Source: Falsochrobactrum tianjinense (GTDB taxonomy: Bacteria > Pseudomonadota > Alphaproteobacteria > Rhizobiales > Rhizobiaceae). From it: a DNA stretch of 64,000 nt. The DNA lies in NCBI RefSeq assembly GCF_019100495.1, contig NZ_JAHRVA010000008.1:86919-150918 (forward strand). Direction: 5' to 3'. Under the pieces are notes generated by a model that saw only the letters and a list, made by a program, of their open reading frames with translations, was not told the origin of the DNA and ran no database searches. The position numbers and the translations under genes were made by a program. Below, piece after piece: positions 17,774 through 27,900 of the stretch; the stretch's first letter is position 1; every line of letters begins with the position of its first letter.

Positions 17774-18745
17774 GTGAACGAATTTGTTTCCGTCTCGAAA
17801 CTTTATGACCGGGTGGCCAGTGTGCTTCCGAAGGTTGAATGGCTGGGCTTCGAGGATGATGTGGCGGCAATCCTCGAACTCAAGCGCAAGCGTAATGCTG
17901 TCATCCTTGCCCATAATTACCAGACGCCGGAAATCTTCCACTGCGTGGCCGATATTGTCGGCGACAGTCTGGCGCTGGCGCGCAAGGCGGTGGAGGTCGA
18001 TGCCGATGTGATCGTGCTGGCGGGCGTGCATTTCATGGCCGAGACGGCCAAGCTGCTCAACCCGAAGAAGACGGTGCTCATTCCTGATATGGAGGCGGGC
18101 TGTTCGCTGGCTGATTCCATCACGCCTGAAGACGTGGCGCTTCTGCGTCAGGCGCATCCGGGTGTGCCGATTATCACCTATGTCAATACGTCTGCTGCTG
18201 TAAAAGCCGCGTCCGATATTTGCTGCACTTCCGGCAATGCAAAAAAGGTCGTCGAGTCGCTGGGCGTTCCGCGTGTTCTGATGATCCCGGATGAATATCT
18301 CGCCCAGAATATCGCACGCGAAACCCATGTCGAAATCCTCGCCTGGCATGGCCATTGCGAAGTACATGAGCGCTTCACGCCCGACGATATTCGCGAGCTT
18401 CGCGAGAGCCATCCCGGCATCATGGTGCTGGCGCATCCCGAATGTCCGCCGGAGGTGGTGGAAGCGGCGGATTTCGCCGGTTCGACTGCCGTCATGTCGG
18501 ACTATGTGAGCGAGAGAAAGCCGCAACGCGTCGTGCTTTTGACCGAATGCTCGATGAGCGACAATGTCGCTGTCAACCACCCGGATGTCGAATTTATCCG
18601 GCCCTGCAATCTATGCCCGCATATGAAGCGCATCACGCTTGCCAATATTCGCGAAGCGCTGGAACATAATCGTCATGAGGTCAGCGTTGATCCCGCCATT
18701 GCCGGACCAGCGCGCCGGGCGGTCGAACGGATGCTGGCCGTATGA
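17774..18745 (+). CDS. nadA: Quinolinate synthase
   Basis: Condenses iminoaspartate with dihydroxyacetone phosphate to quinolinate, the second step of de novo NAD synthesis; it needs a [4Fe-4S] cluster. 323 residues from GTG 17774, chosen because GGGAGG (17763-17768) lies five bases before it and the NadQ-like boxes occupy the region further upstream. Motifs: [11 protein letters not shown] near 40, [14 protein letters not shown] with a cluster Cys, [18 protein letters not shown] with the second Cys and [12 protein letters not shown] with the third. Its stop overlaps the nadB start by four bases (ATGA). Confidence 0.96.
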   Translation: MNEFVSVSKLYDRVASVLPKVEWLGFEDDVAAILELKRKRNAVILAHNYQTPEIFHCVADIVGDSLALARKAVEVDADVIVLAGVHFMAETAKLLNPKKTVLIPDMEAGCSLADSITPEDVALLRQAHPGVPIITYVNTSAAVKAASDICCTSGNAKKVVESLGVPRVLMIPDEYLAQNIARETHVEILAWHGHCEVHERFTPDDIRELRESHPGIMVLAHPECPPEVVEAADFAGSTAVMSDYVSERKPQRVVLLTECSMSDNVAVNHPDVEFIRPCNLCPHMKRITLANIREALEHNRHEVSVDPAIAGPARRAVERMLAV

Positions 18746-20250
18746 GCGCCGTCCCCGTCCTTGTGGTGGGCAGCGGCCTTGCGGGGCTTATGACGGCACT
18801 GTTGCTTGCTCCCCGGCCTGTTTTGCTGGCGACGGCTGGAAAGCTGGGATTTTCCGGTTCCAGCGCGCTTGCGCAGGGCGGGATTGCGGCAAGCCTTGGC
18901 GCGGATGACAGCCCCGCCCTGCATCTGGCGGATACGCTGGCTGCTGGCGATGGGCTGTGCGATGCAGATGTGGCCGCTGGCACTGTCGGCTCAGGCGGCG
19001 AAGTCATTGCCGCGCTTGAGAGAAACGGGGTCTGTTTCGACCGCAAATCAGACGGCTCTTATGCGCTTGGTCTGGAGGCAGCACATAGCCGCCACCGCAT
19101 CGTTCATGTCGGCGGCGATGCAACAGGCGCCGGTATCGTTCGCGCGCTGGTCGCGAAAGTGCGGACTACACCGTCGATTGCGGTTATGGAAGATACGCGC
19201 GTCTTGCGGCTGTTGAAGCAGGATAATTGCATTGTCGGGGCATATCTTGAAGGTGTCGGCCCGGTTGCGGCGTGCGCCGTGGTGCTGGCTACTGGCGGCG
19301 CGGGCGGGCTTTATGAGGAAACCACGACACCCAACGGAAATCTGGGGCAGGGGGCTGCGCTGGCGGCTCGCGCAGGCGCGCGGCTTGCCGATATGGAGTT
19401 CATGCAGTTTCATCCGACTGCTCTGGCTGTCTCTGCAATACGCCTGCCGCTGGTCAGCGAAGCGGTGCGCGGTGAGGGTGCAATTCTCGTCAATGATCAC
19501 GGCGAGCGTTTCATGCTTGACCAGCCGGGGCAGGAACTTGCGCCGCGCGATGTGGTCGCACGCGCCATTGCGAGGCAGCAAGCGCTCGGTCACAAAACCT
19601 TTCTTGATGCGCGTTACGCGCCGGGAAAAGATTTCGCACCCCGTTTTCCGGGTATAGATGTCTTGTGCAGGCAATATGGGATCGACCCCTCGCGGGACCT
19701 CATTCCGGTAGGTCCTGCCGCCCATTATCATATGGGCGGGATAGAGACTGATGGTGCGGGCCGCACCAGCCTGTCCGGGCTGTGGGCGGTGGGCGAGGCA
19801 GCCAGCACCGGCCTGCATGGCGCCAACCGGCTTGCCAGCAACTCGCTGCTCGAAGCGACCATCATGGGGCTTCGTGCTGCACGCGCCATTGCCGATGCGC
19901 CTGATCATGCGCCTGCGCGTCTTGCACCTTTGAGCCTGCCGCCATCATCGCCCGATCCCGCTCCGGTCCGAGGGATCGTCTCACGCCATCTTGGCCTGCT
20001 GCGCGACGAGAACGGGTTGCGCACGGCGATAGGTGCACTCCTGCCGCTTGCCGATGAGGATGATGCGGCTGCGGTGGCGCTGGTGATGGCGGTTGCGGCC
20101 TTTGAGCGGCGCGAATCGCGCGGTAGCCACGCGCGCACCGATTATCCGGACAAAATAGCGGGCAGCACCCGCAGCTTTCATACGCTGGAAACGGCCTTTG
20201 CGCTGGCGCGCCAGATCGCCGTTCAACAACCTGTATCGAGGACCGCCTGA
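18742..20250 (+). CDS. nadB: L-aspartate oxidase
   Basis: FAD enzyme oxidising L-aspartate to iminoaspartate, which NadA uses directly. 502 residues, a little shorter than the E. coli enzyme, mainly in the C-terminal helical region. The FAD-binding [13 protein letters not shown] sits at residue 9, [13 protein letters not shown] near 39, and [16 protein letters not shown] near 335 with active-site residues. [20 protein letters not shown] near 355 is the succinate dehydrogenase/aspartate oxidase flavoprotein signature. It is translationally coupled to nadA (four-base overlap) and nadC (TGATG). Confidence 0.96.
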   Translation: MSAVPVLVVGSGLAGLMTALLLAPRPVLLATAGKLGFSGSSALAQGGIAASLGADDSPALHLADTLAAGDGLCDADVAAGTVGSGGEVIAALERNGVCFDRKSDGSYALGLEAAHSRHRIVHVGGDATGAGIVRALVAKVRTTPSIAVMEDTRVLRLLKQDNCIVGAYLEGVGPVAACAVVLATGGAGGLYEETTTPNGNLGQGAALAARAGARLADMEFMQFHPTALAVSAIRLPLVSEAVRGEGAILVNDHGERFMLDQPGQELAPRDVVARAIARQQALGHKTFLDARYAPGKDFAPRFPGIDVLCRQYGIDPSRDLIPVGPAAHYHMGGIETDGAGRTSLSGLWAVGEAASTGLHGANRLASNSLLEATIMGLRAARAIADAPDHAPARLAPLSLPPSSPDPAPVRGIVSRHLGLLRDENGLRTAIGALLPLADEDDAAAVALVMAVAAFERRESRGSHARTDYPDKIAGSTRSFHTLETAFALARQIAVQQPVSRTA

Positions 20251-21104
20251 TGAATTTTCCACGCCTTTCCCCTTTGCTGGTCGAGCCGTTGGTACGGGCC
20301 GCACTTCTTGAAGACCTTGGGCTGGCTGGCGATATTACCAGCAATGCGGTTGTCCCGGAGGATCATCGCTCGGCCATGGAGTTCAACCTGCGCCAGCCGG
20401 GCGTGGTTGCCGGGCTGGACGTGGCCGAAATGGCGTTCCGGCTGGTCGATCCGGTGCTGGTCTTCGAGCGCCGGGCTCGTGATGGCCAGTCTTTGCCACA
20501 GGGGACAACGATTGCTCGTGTATCGGGGCCGTCGCGGGGCATTCTCGCGGGCGAGCGCACGGCGCTTAATTTTCTAGGCCATCTTTCGGGCATTGCCACC
20601 GCTACAGCCGGGCTGGTCAAGGCCGTCGAAGGCACGAAAGCTGCGATTGTGTGCACGCGCAAGACAATGCCGGGCCTGCGTGCCTTGCAAAAATATGCCG
20701 TGCGGGCGGGCGGCGGCATGAATCACCGCTTCGCGCTCTATGATGCTGTGCTGATCAAGGACAATCATGTTGCGGTCGCGGGCGGCGTGCGCGAGGCTAT
20801 CGCGCGTGCCCAAGCCGGTGCGGGTCATATGGTCAAGATCGAGGTGGAAGTCGATACGCTCGCACAGCTTCGGGAAGTCATGTCCATCGGTGTCGATGCG
20901 GTGCTGCTCGACAATATGTCGCCAGCGCAGTTACGCGAGGCGGTAGCGATCATCGATGGCCGCGCCATTGCCGAAGCATCGGGCGGAATCACGCCGCAAA
21001 CGGTGGCGGAGGTCGCCGCAAGCGGCGTCGATCTGATTTCCATCGGCTGGATCACGCATAGCGCGCCCAATCTGGATATAGGGCTCGATTTCGAGGTGGT
21101 TTGA
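20250..21104 (+). CDS. nadC: Nicotinate-nucleotide pyrophosphorylase (carboxylating)
   Basis: Converts quinolinate and PRPP to nicotinate mononucleotide, the last step of the nadABC pathway. 284 residues, normal length. The PRPP/quinolinate site is visible in TRKTMPGLRALQKYAV near 132 and GGGMNHRFALYDAVLIKDNH near 156. KIEVEVDTLAQL near 195 and ASGGITPQTVAEVAASGVD near 247 complete the beta-barrel phosphate site. It shares one base with the nadB stop, so the three genes form one operon under the NadQ boxes. Confidence 0.96.
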   Translation: MNFPRLSPLLVEPLVRAALLEDLGLAGDITSNAVVPEDHRSAMEFNLRQPGVVAGLDVAEMAFRLVDPVLVFERRARDGQSLPQGTTIARVSGPSRGILAGERTALNFLGHLSGIATATAGLVKAVEGTKAAIVCTRKTMPGLRALQKYAVRAGGGMNHRFALYDAVLIKDNHVAVAGGVREAIARAQAGAGHMVKIEVEVDTLAQLREVMSIGVDAVLLDNMSPAQLREAVAIIDGRAIAEASGGITPQTVAEVAASGVDLISIGWITHSAPNLDIGLDFEVV

Positions 21105-21125
21105 AATATTGTGCGCAAGAAAAAC

Positions 21126-21202
21126 TGGAGTGAGCGACAAGGATTCGAATTCTTGACCTCCTAACCTTGGCAAGGTCGCGAACCACCTACGCCACGGTAT
21201 CC
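21126..21202 (-). pseudogene. Decayed tRNA-Gly(GCC)
   Basis: On the minus strand the anticodon arm ACCTTGCCAAGGTT, the T-loop TTCGAATCC and a terminal CTCCA match the intact tRNA-Gly at 34163-34237. The D arm is shortened, the T stem no longer pairs (it carries an extra base), and the acceptor arms do not match. The flanking AAGAAA-ACTGGAG is shared with the intact copy, which points to an old duplication. It is unlikely to be functional. Confidence 0.75.
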
Positions 21203-21245
21203 AGAAAACCATAACTTGCTGCCATTACATAATAATTTATATTCC

Positions 21246-21278
21246 ACCCTAGGGCATATCCCGGATATGCCCTAGGGT
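21246..21278. terminator. 33-base near-perfect palindrome, probable bidirectional terminator
   Basis: ACCCTAGGGCATATCC (21246-21261), one base, then its exact reverse complement (21263-21278). It sits between the convergent nadC and ialB-like genes. Only a short T run follows on either side, so a DNA-protein role such as a binding site is also possible. Confidence 0.55.
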
Positions 21279-21324
21279 TTCTGTTCTGTTGCTTACAATG
21301 GCCGGGGTGATGGGCTACCCGGAT

Positions 21325-21864
21325 TTATGTCCCAGACAGCGCCTTCAACCGGTCAAGTGCCGCAGCAAATCCCTTCAACGACACGGACAGAAGCATTTCC
21401 TTCTGATCCGTATCCTGAACCTTGATCTTCAGCAGCGTACCCGAACGCAGCGCATCGGCCATGTCGGGATCGAAATTCAGCCGCGCGACGCATCCCGCAG
21501 GCAGGCAGGTCAGGAACCTGACGGGCTCTTGCGGTTTTTCCTCGTCGACCTGAAGGACAACACCAGCATCGAGCAGAAGCCCGAAGGGAAGAACCAGATT
21601 ACCCGACAGGCCGTCTTTGGCACCATGCTGCAATTCAATGGCCAATACCCGTTGGCCGTTGCGCTGCGCCTGTTGCTGTGAAATCGCACAGACCCTCTGC
21701 GGGGCGCTTTGGCAGGAAAGACTCCAGGTCTCGTAGTTCTCTTGCAGAGAGGACGCGCCGCCCGGCAGCTGTGAACCTGCTCCCTGAGCGCCCGCAAATG
21801 TCGTCAGCGCCGTGAAAACGATTGCCGCCGCCATTCCGGTCCTGGAGAAATCGAGTATTCGCAA
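21325..21864 (-). CDS. Invasion-associated locus B (IalB) family protein
   Basis: Secreted or periplasmic protein of the IalB family, about 180 residues. The start is uncertain: TTG 21864 has AAGAAAGG at 8-base spacing and yields MRILDFSRTGMAAAIV, a good signal peptide with cleavage after FAGA. GTG 21873 directly abuts that ribosome binding site. The mature protein shows the family pattern YETWSLSCQSAPQRVCAISQ, with conserved Cys residues. SLPAGCVARLNFD-type (here CLPAGCVARLNFD) near the centre and LLSVSLKGFAAALDRL at the end are also present. Family members in Bartonella and Brucella are linked to host interaction, but a general envelope role is equally possible. It lies 50 bases downstream of the autotransporter gene on the same strand. 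Confidence 0.8.
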   Translation of the reverse strand: MRILDFSRTGMAAAIVFTALTTFAGAQGAGSQLPGGASSLQENYETWSLSCQSAPQRVCAISQQQAQRNGQRVLAIELQHGAKDGLSGNLVLPFGLLLDAGVVLQVDEEKPQEPVRFLTCLPAGCVARLNFDPDMADALRSGTLLKIKVQDTDQKEMLLSVSLKGFAAALDRLKALSGT

Positions 21865-21911
21865 GCTAGTCACCTTTCTTGTTGCAGTCCGCGGAAATCC
21901 GCTTGCCGCCG

Positions 21912-24900
21912 TTACCATTTCACCATGAAGCCGAGCTTGGCGCCTATGCTCTTGCTATCGCCGAAGTCCTTCAAGCTGGTTTTGGCAAGCGCTTCGCCAT
22001 AAAGCGCATAGTGCCCGTCATCCCAGCTCAGCGTTCCACCCATTCCGATGCCGCCCCACAGCGCCTGATTGCGGCTTGAGAAGCCCACACCTGAAACATC
22101 GACATCCGAACCGTTCAGGAAATCGTAGTAGACGTTGGCAATGCCATAAACGTGGGATCTGCGAACCTGTCCAAGGCTATCGGTCCACTGGCGCTCATAG
22201 TTGCCGGACAGGCCAAGCCGGCCAAGCAGACGATCCCCGTCACCGGCCGATACCTCCGCGCTATACGGATCGGTAAACCGGCTGAAGCGAACGGACGAAT
22301 AAGCCAGTTGAGCCTGTGGGGTCAGCGACCAGCCGTCCTGCAATGCGATCTTCTGGCCCGCTTCGATGCTAAGCGCATAACCGAAACCGTTATTGCCCTC
22401 GGCAAGTGTCTTGCCCAGCGTCGCGGACTTGATATCGCTGTCGTACCAGGTGAGCTGCGCCTGGGCGTCGGCATAGAAACCGTTCTCGCCATACCAGGTC
22501 ATCGTACCGCCCAGACCGTAGCCGGTCGTATCGATGGAGCCAGTGCCGAAAACCGACATGATGCTGGACGAAACCGTTCCGAAATGAGCGGTCACGCCGC
22601 CGATAAGAATCCCGCTTTCGCCCTCATGCAGCATGCCGTCCAGACCCGCCTGCAACTTCCAGACAGTCGTATCGTAATCGGACACGGTAGTGGAACGTTC
22701 CGGCGTGATGCTGGAGTGAGCCGCTTCGATGCGGGCCCAGATCGCGCTGCGGTCGACCGGTCCCGCGCCGGGTACATCCGCTCCCTGCGGCGTCGCTTCA
22801 GCACCCCACGACCGGTTGCCGACCCGCTGCTGCAAGGTGCCGAGCTCATTGAAGCTCTGCAGCACATTGGCATAGGCCTCATAGAGCGGAACGCCTGGCG
22901 CATAGAGCGGCTGCGGCTCCGGATTATTGGGATTGAGATAGGTGGAACGCAGATACCAGTCGCCATCTGCCGGCGTGCTGATACCGTCCTTGTAGAGCCG
23001 GTATGCATAGGCCCCGCCCACGACGGCCTTCTCTCCCTGGAAGAGATAATCGCCAAGCAGGCTGAAGGTCCCTTCCGACTTGCCGCCGACATCGATGATC
23101 TTGATGCCGTTTTCAGTCTGCGCACCACCGCCGCCGAGATTGACCACCTTCACATTGCTGGTGCCGGAGGTATTGCCGGTCACGACCAGCCGGTCAGCCT
23201 TGGACGAATCGCCGCCAAGTTCCGCCTCGATCTCCAGCGTACCGTCACTTCCGCTATAATTGCCGTCAACCGTCAGCGTACCAATGGAAACGCCTGGCGC
23301 CACGGTGCCGCCCTCGAAGTTATTGGTGTCGCAGACCGTTCCGTTGCCCTCAAGCCTGCCGCCTGAGAGAACGTTGACATCGCCGCACAGACTGCCGCTG
23401 ACTTCCAGCACACCTTCCTGCACGGACGTCGTACCCGCGAAAGCGGAGTTGTCGGACGCAATATCCAGCCTGCCGCCGCCCAACTTGTGCAAATTGCCCG
23501 CACCGGAAATGAACCCGTTCCAGGTCAGCACGGTCTCCGCATCGGTACGCACATTGACCTCACCGAGCGCATTGAGCTGGCGCGCGGTTTCGAAGCTCGC
23601 GGTGGTGTTGAGCGTGCCGCCATTGAGACTGACTTCCCCGCTCGCTTCGCCCAGATTGGCATCGGAGGAGACCGCAAGCGTGCCGCCGTTGACAGCCGTA
23701 CCGCCGGTATAGCTGTTGGCTCCGGTCAGCACGAGTGTGCCGAGATCGGTTTTGACGAGCTGTGTCGATCCGGTCAGTTGCGACGAAATCGTCGCCGTGA
23801 AACCGGCACCGTCGGTTGTGCCGTCGCCTACACGGATTGTCGAGGTCGTTCCGCCGGTCAGGGCAAGATCATCACCCTCAATGACATAGCCGTCACTTGC
23901 GAACTGCATGCCGGAAGCCGTCACATTACCAAGGCTGTTATCGACCGTTACCATACCGGCTTTCCCCGCGAAGATCGCGAAGGAGGAATCGGAATATGGC
24001 GCGTTGATGGTGCCGGTGCTGTCGGTCCAGTTTTCATTACCGATGGAGCTCTGCCACAGGCCGTCGCCGCCATCCACAACACCATTGTTTTTGGGGCCGG
24101 CATTGCCATCCCAATAATTCAGGGACAGCCCGTCGGTGGTCACCAGATTGACCTGATTGGCAATCGAGGTCTGCACATAGGCGCCGGAGGAAGGTATGCT
24201 GCCGATGGACAATCCGTTGTCGGTCAGCGCGCCGTCATAGCTGAACACGCGATAGACGCCCGGTCCGAAAGAACCGCCCGGTGTGACCGAGACATTGATC
24301 GTGCCATCAAGAACCAGATTGCCGCCCACCGTCGTCAGGTCGTTCAGCGATCCGCCAACTTCATTGGCCGAACCAAAGCTGTAATTCAGGATCGAACCGC
24401 TGCTGAGGCTGAGATCGCCGAGAATGGAAAGCGTACCCGGCGTACCATCGGCATCGCCCGGATTGAGCGTTCCGCCATCTGAAATCGTCACGTTGCCGCC
24501 GATAATGCCCTTGCCGCCCAGCGACGCCCCGCTCAGAACCGAGGTCGCGCCGTTTGCTGCCGTCTGGTCGCCATTGACGAACAGCCCACCGGCAGAAACT
24601 GTAGTATCACCGCTGTAGCTGTTGGTGCCGGTGAGGATCAGCGCGCCATTGCCGCCCTTGGTCAGGGCACCCATTCCGCTGATCAGTCCGGACAACGTCA
24701 GTTCGGCATCGGTCTGGAACGAGCCGCCGCCTGCGAGCAGGCCTGCATCGCGTGTGGAAGACATTGCTGCTGTGTTGCGCAAGGTGCCGCTGTCGAAAGT
24801 CAGTTGCCCCGACAGAGCACCAAGATTGCTGTCATTCGAGATTTGAACCGTACCGCCATGGATCGCCGTACCGCCGCTATAGCTGTTGGCGCCGTCCAGC

Positions 24901-27900
24901 ACCAATGTGCCCAGATCGGTCTTCACCAACTGGCTGTTGCCCGTCAGATCGGAAGCGATCGTCGCCACATAACCCGCACCGGGCATTGTGCCGTCGCCGA
25001 CGCGGATCGTCGCCTGCGGGCCGTTCAGAGCGATGCTGTCGCCCTCGACCAGATAGCCGTCGGTAGCGAACTGCATTCCGGCAACCGTGATGGCGCCTGC
25101 ACCGGCATCGACAGTGACATTACCCGCCTTGCCGCCGAAGACAGCAAAGCTGCCATTATCGAATGTGCCGTTCAGGTCGCCGGTCGAACCTGTCCAGTTC
25201 GCAGATCCACCCAGTTGCCAGACACCATCGCCGCCGTTCACCGCATCGTTATGATGAAGCGATGCGTCCGCACCGTCCCAGAAGTTCAGCAGCAGACCGC
25301 TCGTGCTGACGAGATTGACTTGATTGGCAATGGCCGTCTGCACCGCATGATCAGGCGATGCGCTGACAAGCCCGCCATCGGTCAGCGCGCCGTCATAGCT
25401 GATGACACGATAAATACCGGGTCCGAAATTACCGCCGGGTGCCTCGGTCACATCGATGATGCCGTCCAGGAGCAGATCGCCGTGAACAACCGTCAGGTCG
25501 TTATAGGCACCGCCGATGACGCCCGCCTGACCGAAATTGTAAGCCAGCGTTGCATTGGGCGCGATCGTGAGGTCGCCATTGATGGTCAGAGTGCCGGGCG
25601 TTACACTCAAATCACCGGGGTTGAGTGTTGCCAGCGCGCCAAGTGTGACATTGCCGCCGATAGTCCCCACGCCGCCAAGCGAAGCGCTGCTGGCCACGGT
25701 CACTTCTCCGGTCGCCAGCGACTGGTCGCCATTGATGTAAAGCGCCCCGCCGTTAACCGTCGTCTGACCGGCATAGGTGTTGTCCGCCGTCAGGATGACC
25801 GTGCCTGGTCCCTTCTGTTCAAGCGTTCCCGAACCCGAGATCAGTCCGTCAAAATTGACTGTATCAGACCGGTTGAAGGCCAGAGCGTCGTTATTGGTAA
25901 CATCACCGATAATGAAGCCGCTCGTGCCGCCATTACCAAGCTGCAACGTGCCTGCCGAAATAGTCGTGCCGCCGGAATAGCTCGTATCAGCAGTGAGGAC
26001 GAGTGCGCCCGCTCCCGTTTTGGTCAGACTGCCTGCGCCGGAAATCATGCCCTGCCACGACAGATCTCCATCCGTCTTGAATGTGCCGCCAGAGGCATTC
26101 AGTACGGCATCGCGGCTGGAGGCGAAGCCTGCCGTATTGTTCAACGTGCCGCCATTGAAGGTCACAGCGCCGTTGGCTTGGCCCAGATTCTGGTCTGCCG
26201 AGACCGCAACAGTCCCACCATTGATTGCTGTGCCGCCGGCATAGCTATTCACACCCGCAAGCGTCAGTGTTCCGCCACCCGTCTTGGTCAGACTGCCCGT
26301 ACCGCTGACGATACCGTTCAGCGTCAGATCGGCAAGCGTATCGAATGTGCCGCCGCCCGCATCCAAAGCTGTAAGACGCCCCGAAACGATCGCTCCGGTG
26401 TTGCGTAATGTACCGCCATTAAGAGACAGGTTACCGCTCGCAAGCCCCAGATTGGAGTCGGCTGAGATCTGTATTGTGCCGCCATTGATTGCCGTGCCGC
26501 CGCTATAGCTGTTGATGCCGCCCAGAACCAGGGTTCCCTGGTCTGTTTTCTCAAGCACGGAAGTTCCGGTGAGATTGGAAGTGATGGTTGCAACATAGCT
26601 TGCGCCTGCTTGCGTCCCATCACCGACGCGGATGATCGCATCCGGACCAACCAGTTCTATGTCGCTGCCCTGCACAATGTAACCGCCGGTCGCAAACTGC
26701 ATGCCGGTGGCCTGCACCTGTCCGGCACTGTTGTCGACAATGACTGTACCGGAAGTACCGGCAAAGATCGCAAAGCTGCCATTGTCGAAAGGTGCGTTGA
26801 ATGTACCGGTTTCATCCGTCCAGTTCCGGCCACCGGCGGCAAACCATGTGCCGTTGCCGCCATTGACCACGCCATTGCCGTGCGGACCGGCGTCGCCGTC
26901 CCAGTAGCTCAGCGCCATTCCCGCCGAATTGACCAGATTGACCTGATTGTTGACGGAGGTCTGCAACGAGTAATCCGGCGAAGTCAGGTTCAGGCCGTTA
27001 TCAGTCAGGCTACCGTCATAGCTGATGACACGATAGATACCGGGACCAAAATTACCGCCCGGCGTCTGCGTAACATTCAATGTACCGTCGAGGGTCAGAT
27101 CGCCCCCGACAACCAGATGATCGTTGAGCGGCCCGCCGACAATGTCGGCTTCACCGAAGTTGAAGTTGAGGCTGGAGCCGGAGGAAAGCACCAGATCGCC
27201 ATTGATGGTCAGTGTGCCCGGCGCGCTTCCCGCCTCGCCGGGATTGATCGCACCGCCATCGGCAACCATGACGTTGCCGCCGACAGTCCCCGTACCGCCA
27301 AGGGCAGCGCCGTTTGCAACCGATGTCTGCCCTGTGGCGGCAGACTGATTGCCGTTCACCAGCAGCGTGCCGCCCAGAATATTTGTCGCGCCCGCATAGC
27401 TGTTATTGCCGGTCAGGGCCGTTGTGCCGGTGCCAAGCTTGTTCACGCCGCCGCTGCCGGAAATCGTTCCGGAGAAGCCGTAATCATTGTCGAGATTGAA
27501 CGCCAGCGTGCCGTTGTTGAGTACGTCCCCGCCGAGTGAACCGGCCATGGCACCGCTGCCGATCTGTAGCGTACCTGCATCGATCATGGTGCCTGCGCTG
27601 TAGCCGTGTGCGCCGGTCAGGGTCAGTGTTCCCGTGCCCAGCTTGTCGAGGCTCTCGAAATTAGTGACATTTGCTCCGTCAAGCGTGCGTCCTGCCGTGG
27701 TATCGACCTTCAGCGTATCTCCGCGACCGGTCTCTCCGCCCGTACCCGCATCGACACCGCCGCCATCGAAGACGGCGCTGTCATTGAGTACCAGCGTGTC
27801 GTTGCCCGCACCGAGCTGCAGATTGCCTGCGCCGGTGTCGAGTGTGCCGCTGACATTGATTGTGTCATCGCCTGCGCCGAGATATCCGTTGGCGCGCAGC

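Noticed and set aside
21126-21202. A second working tRNA-Gly
   Set aside because: D, T and acceptor stems do not pair; only the anticodon arm and T-loop survive.
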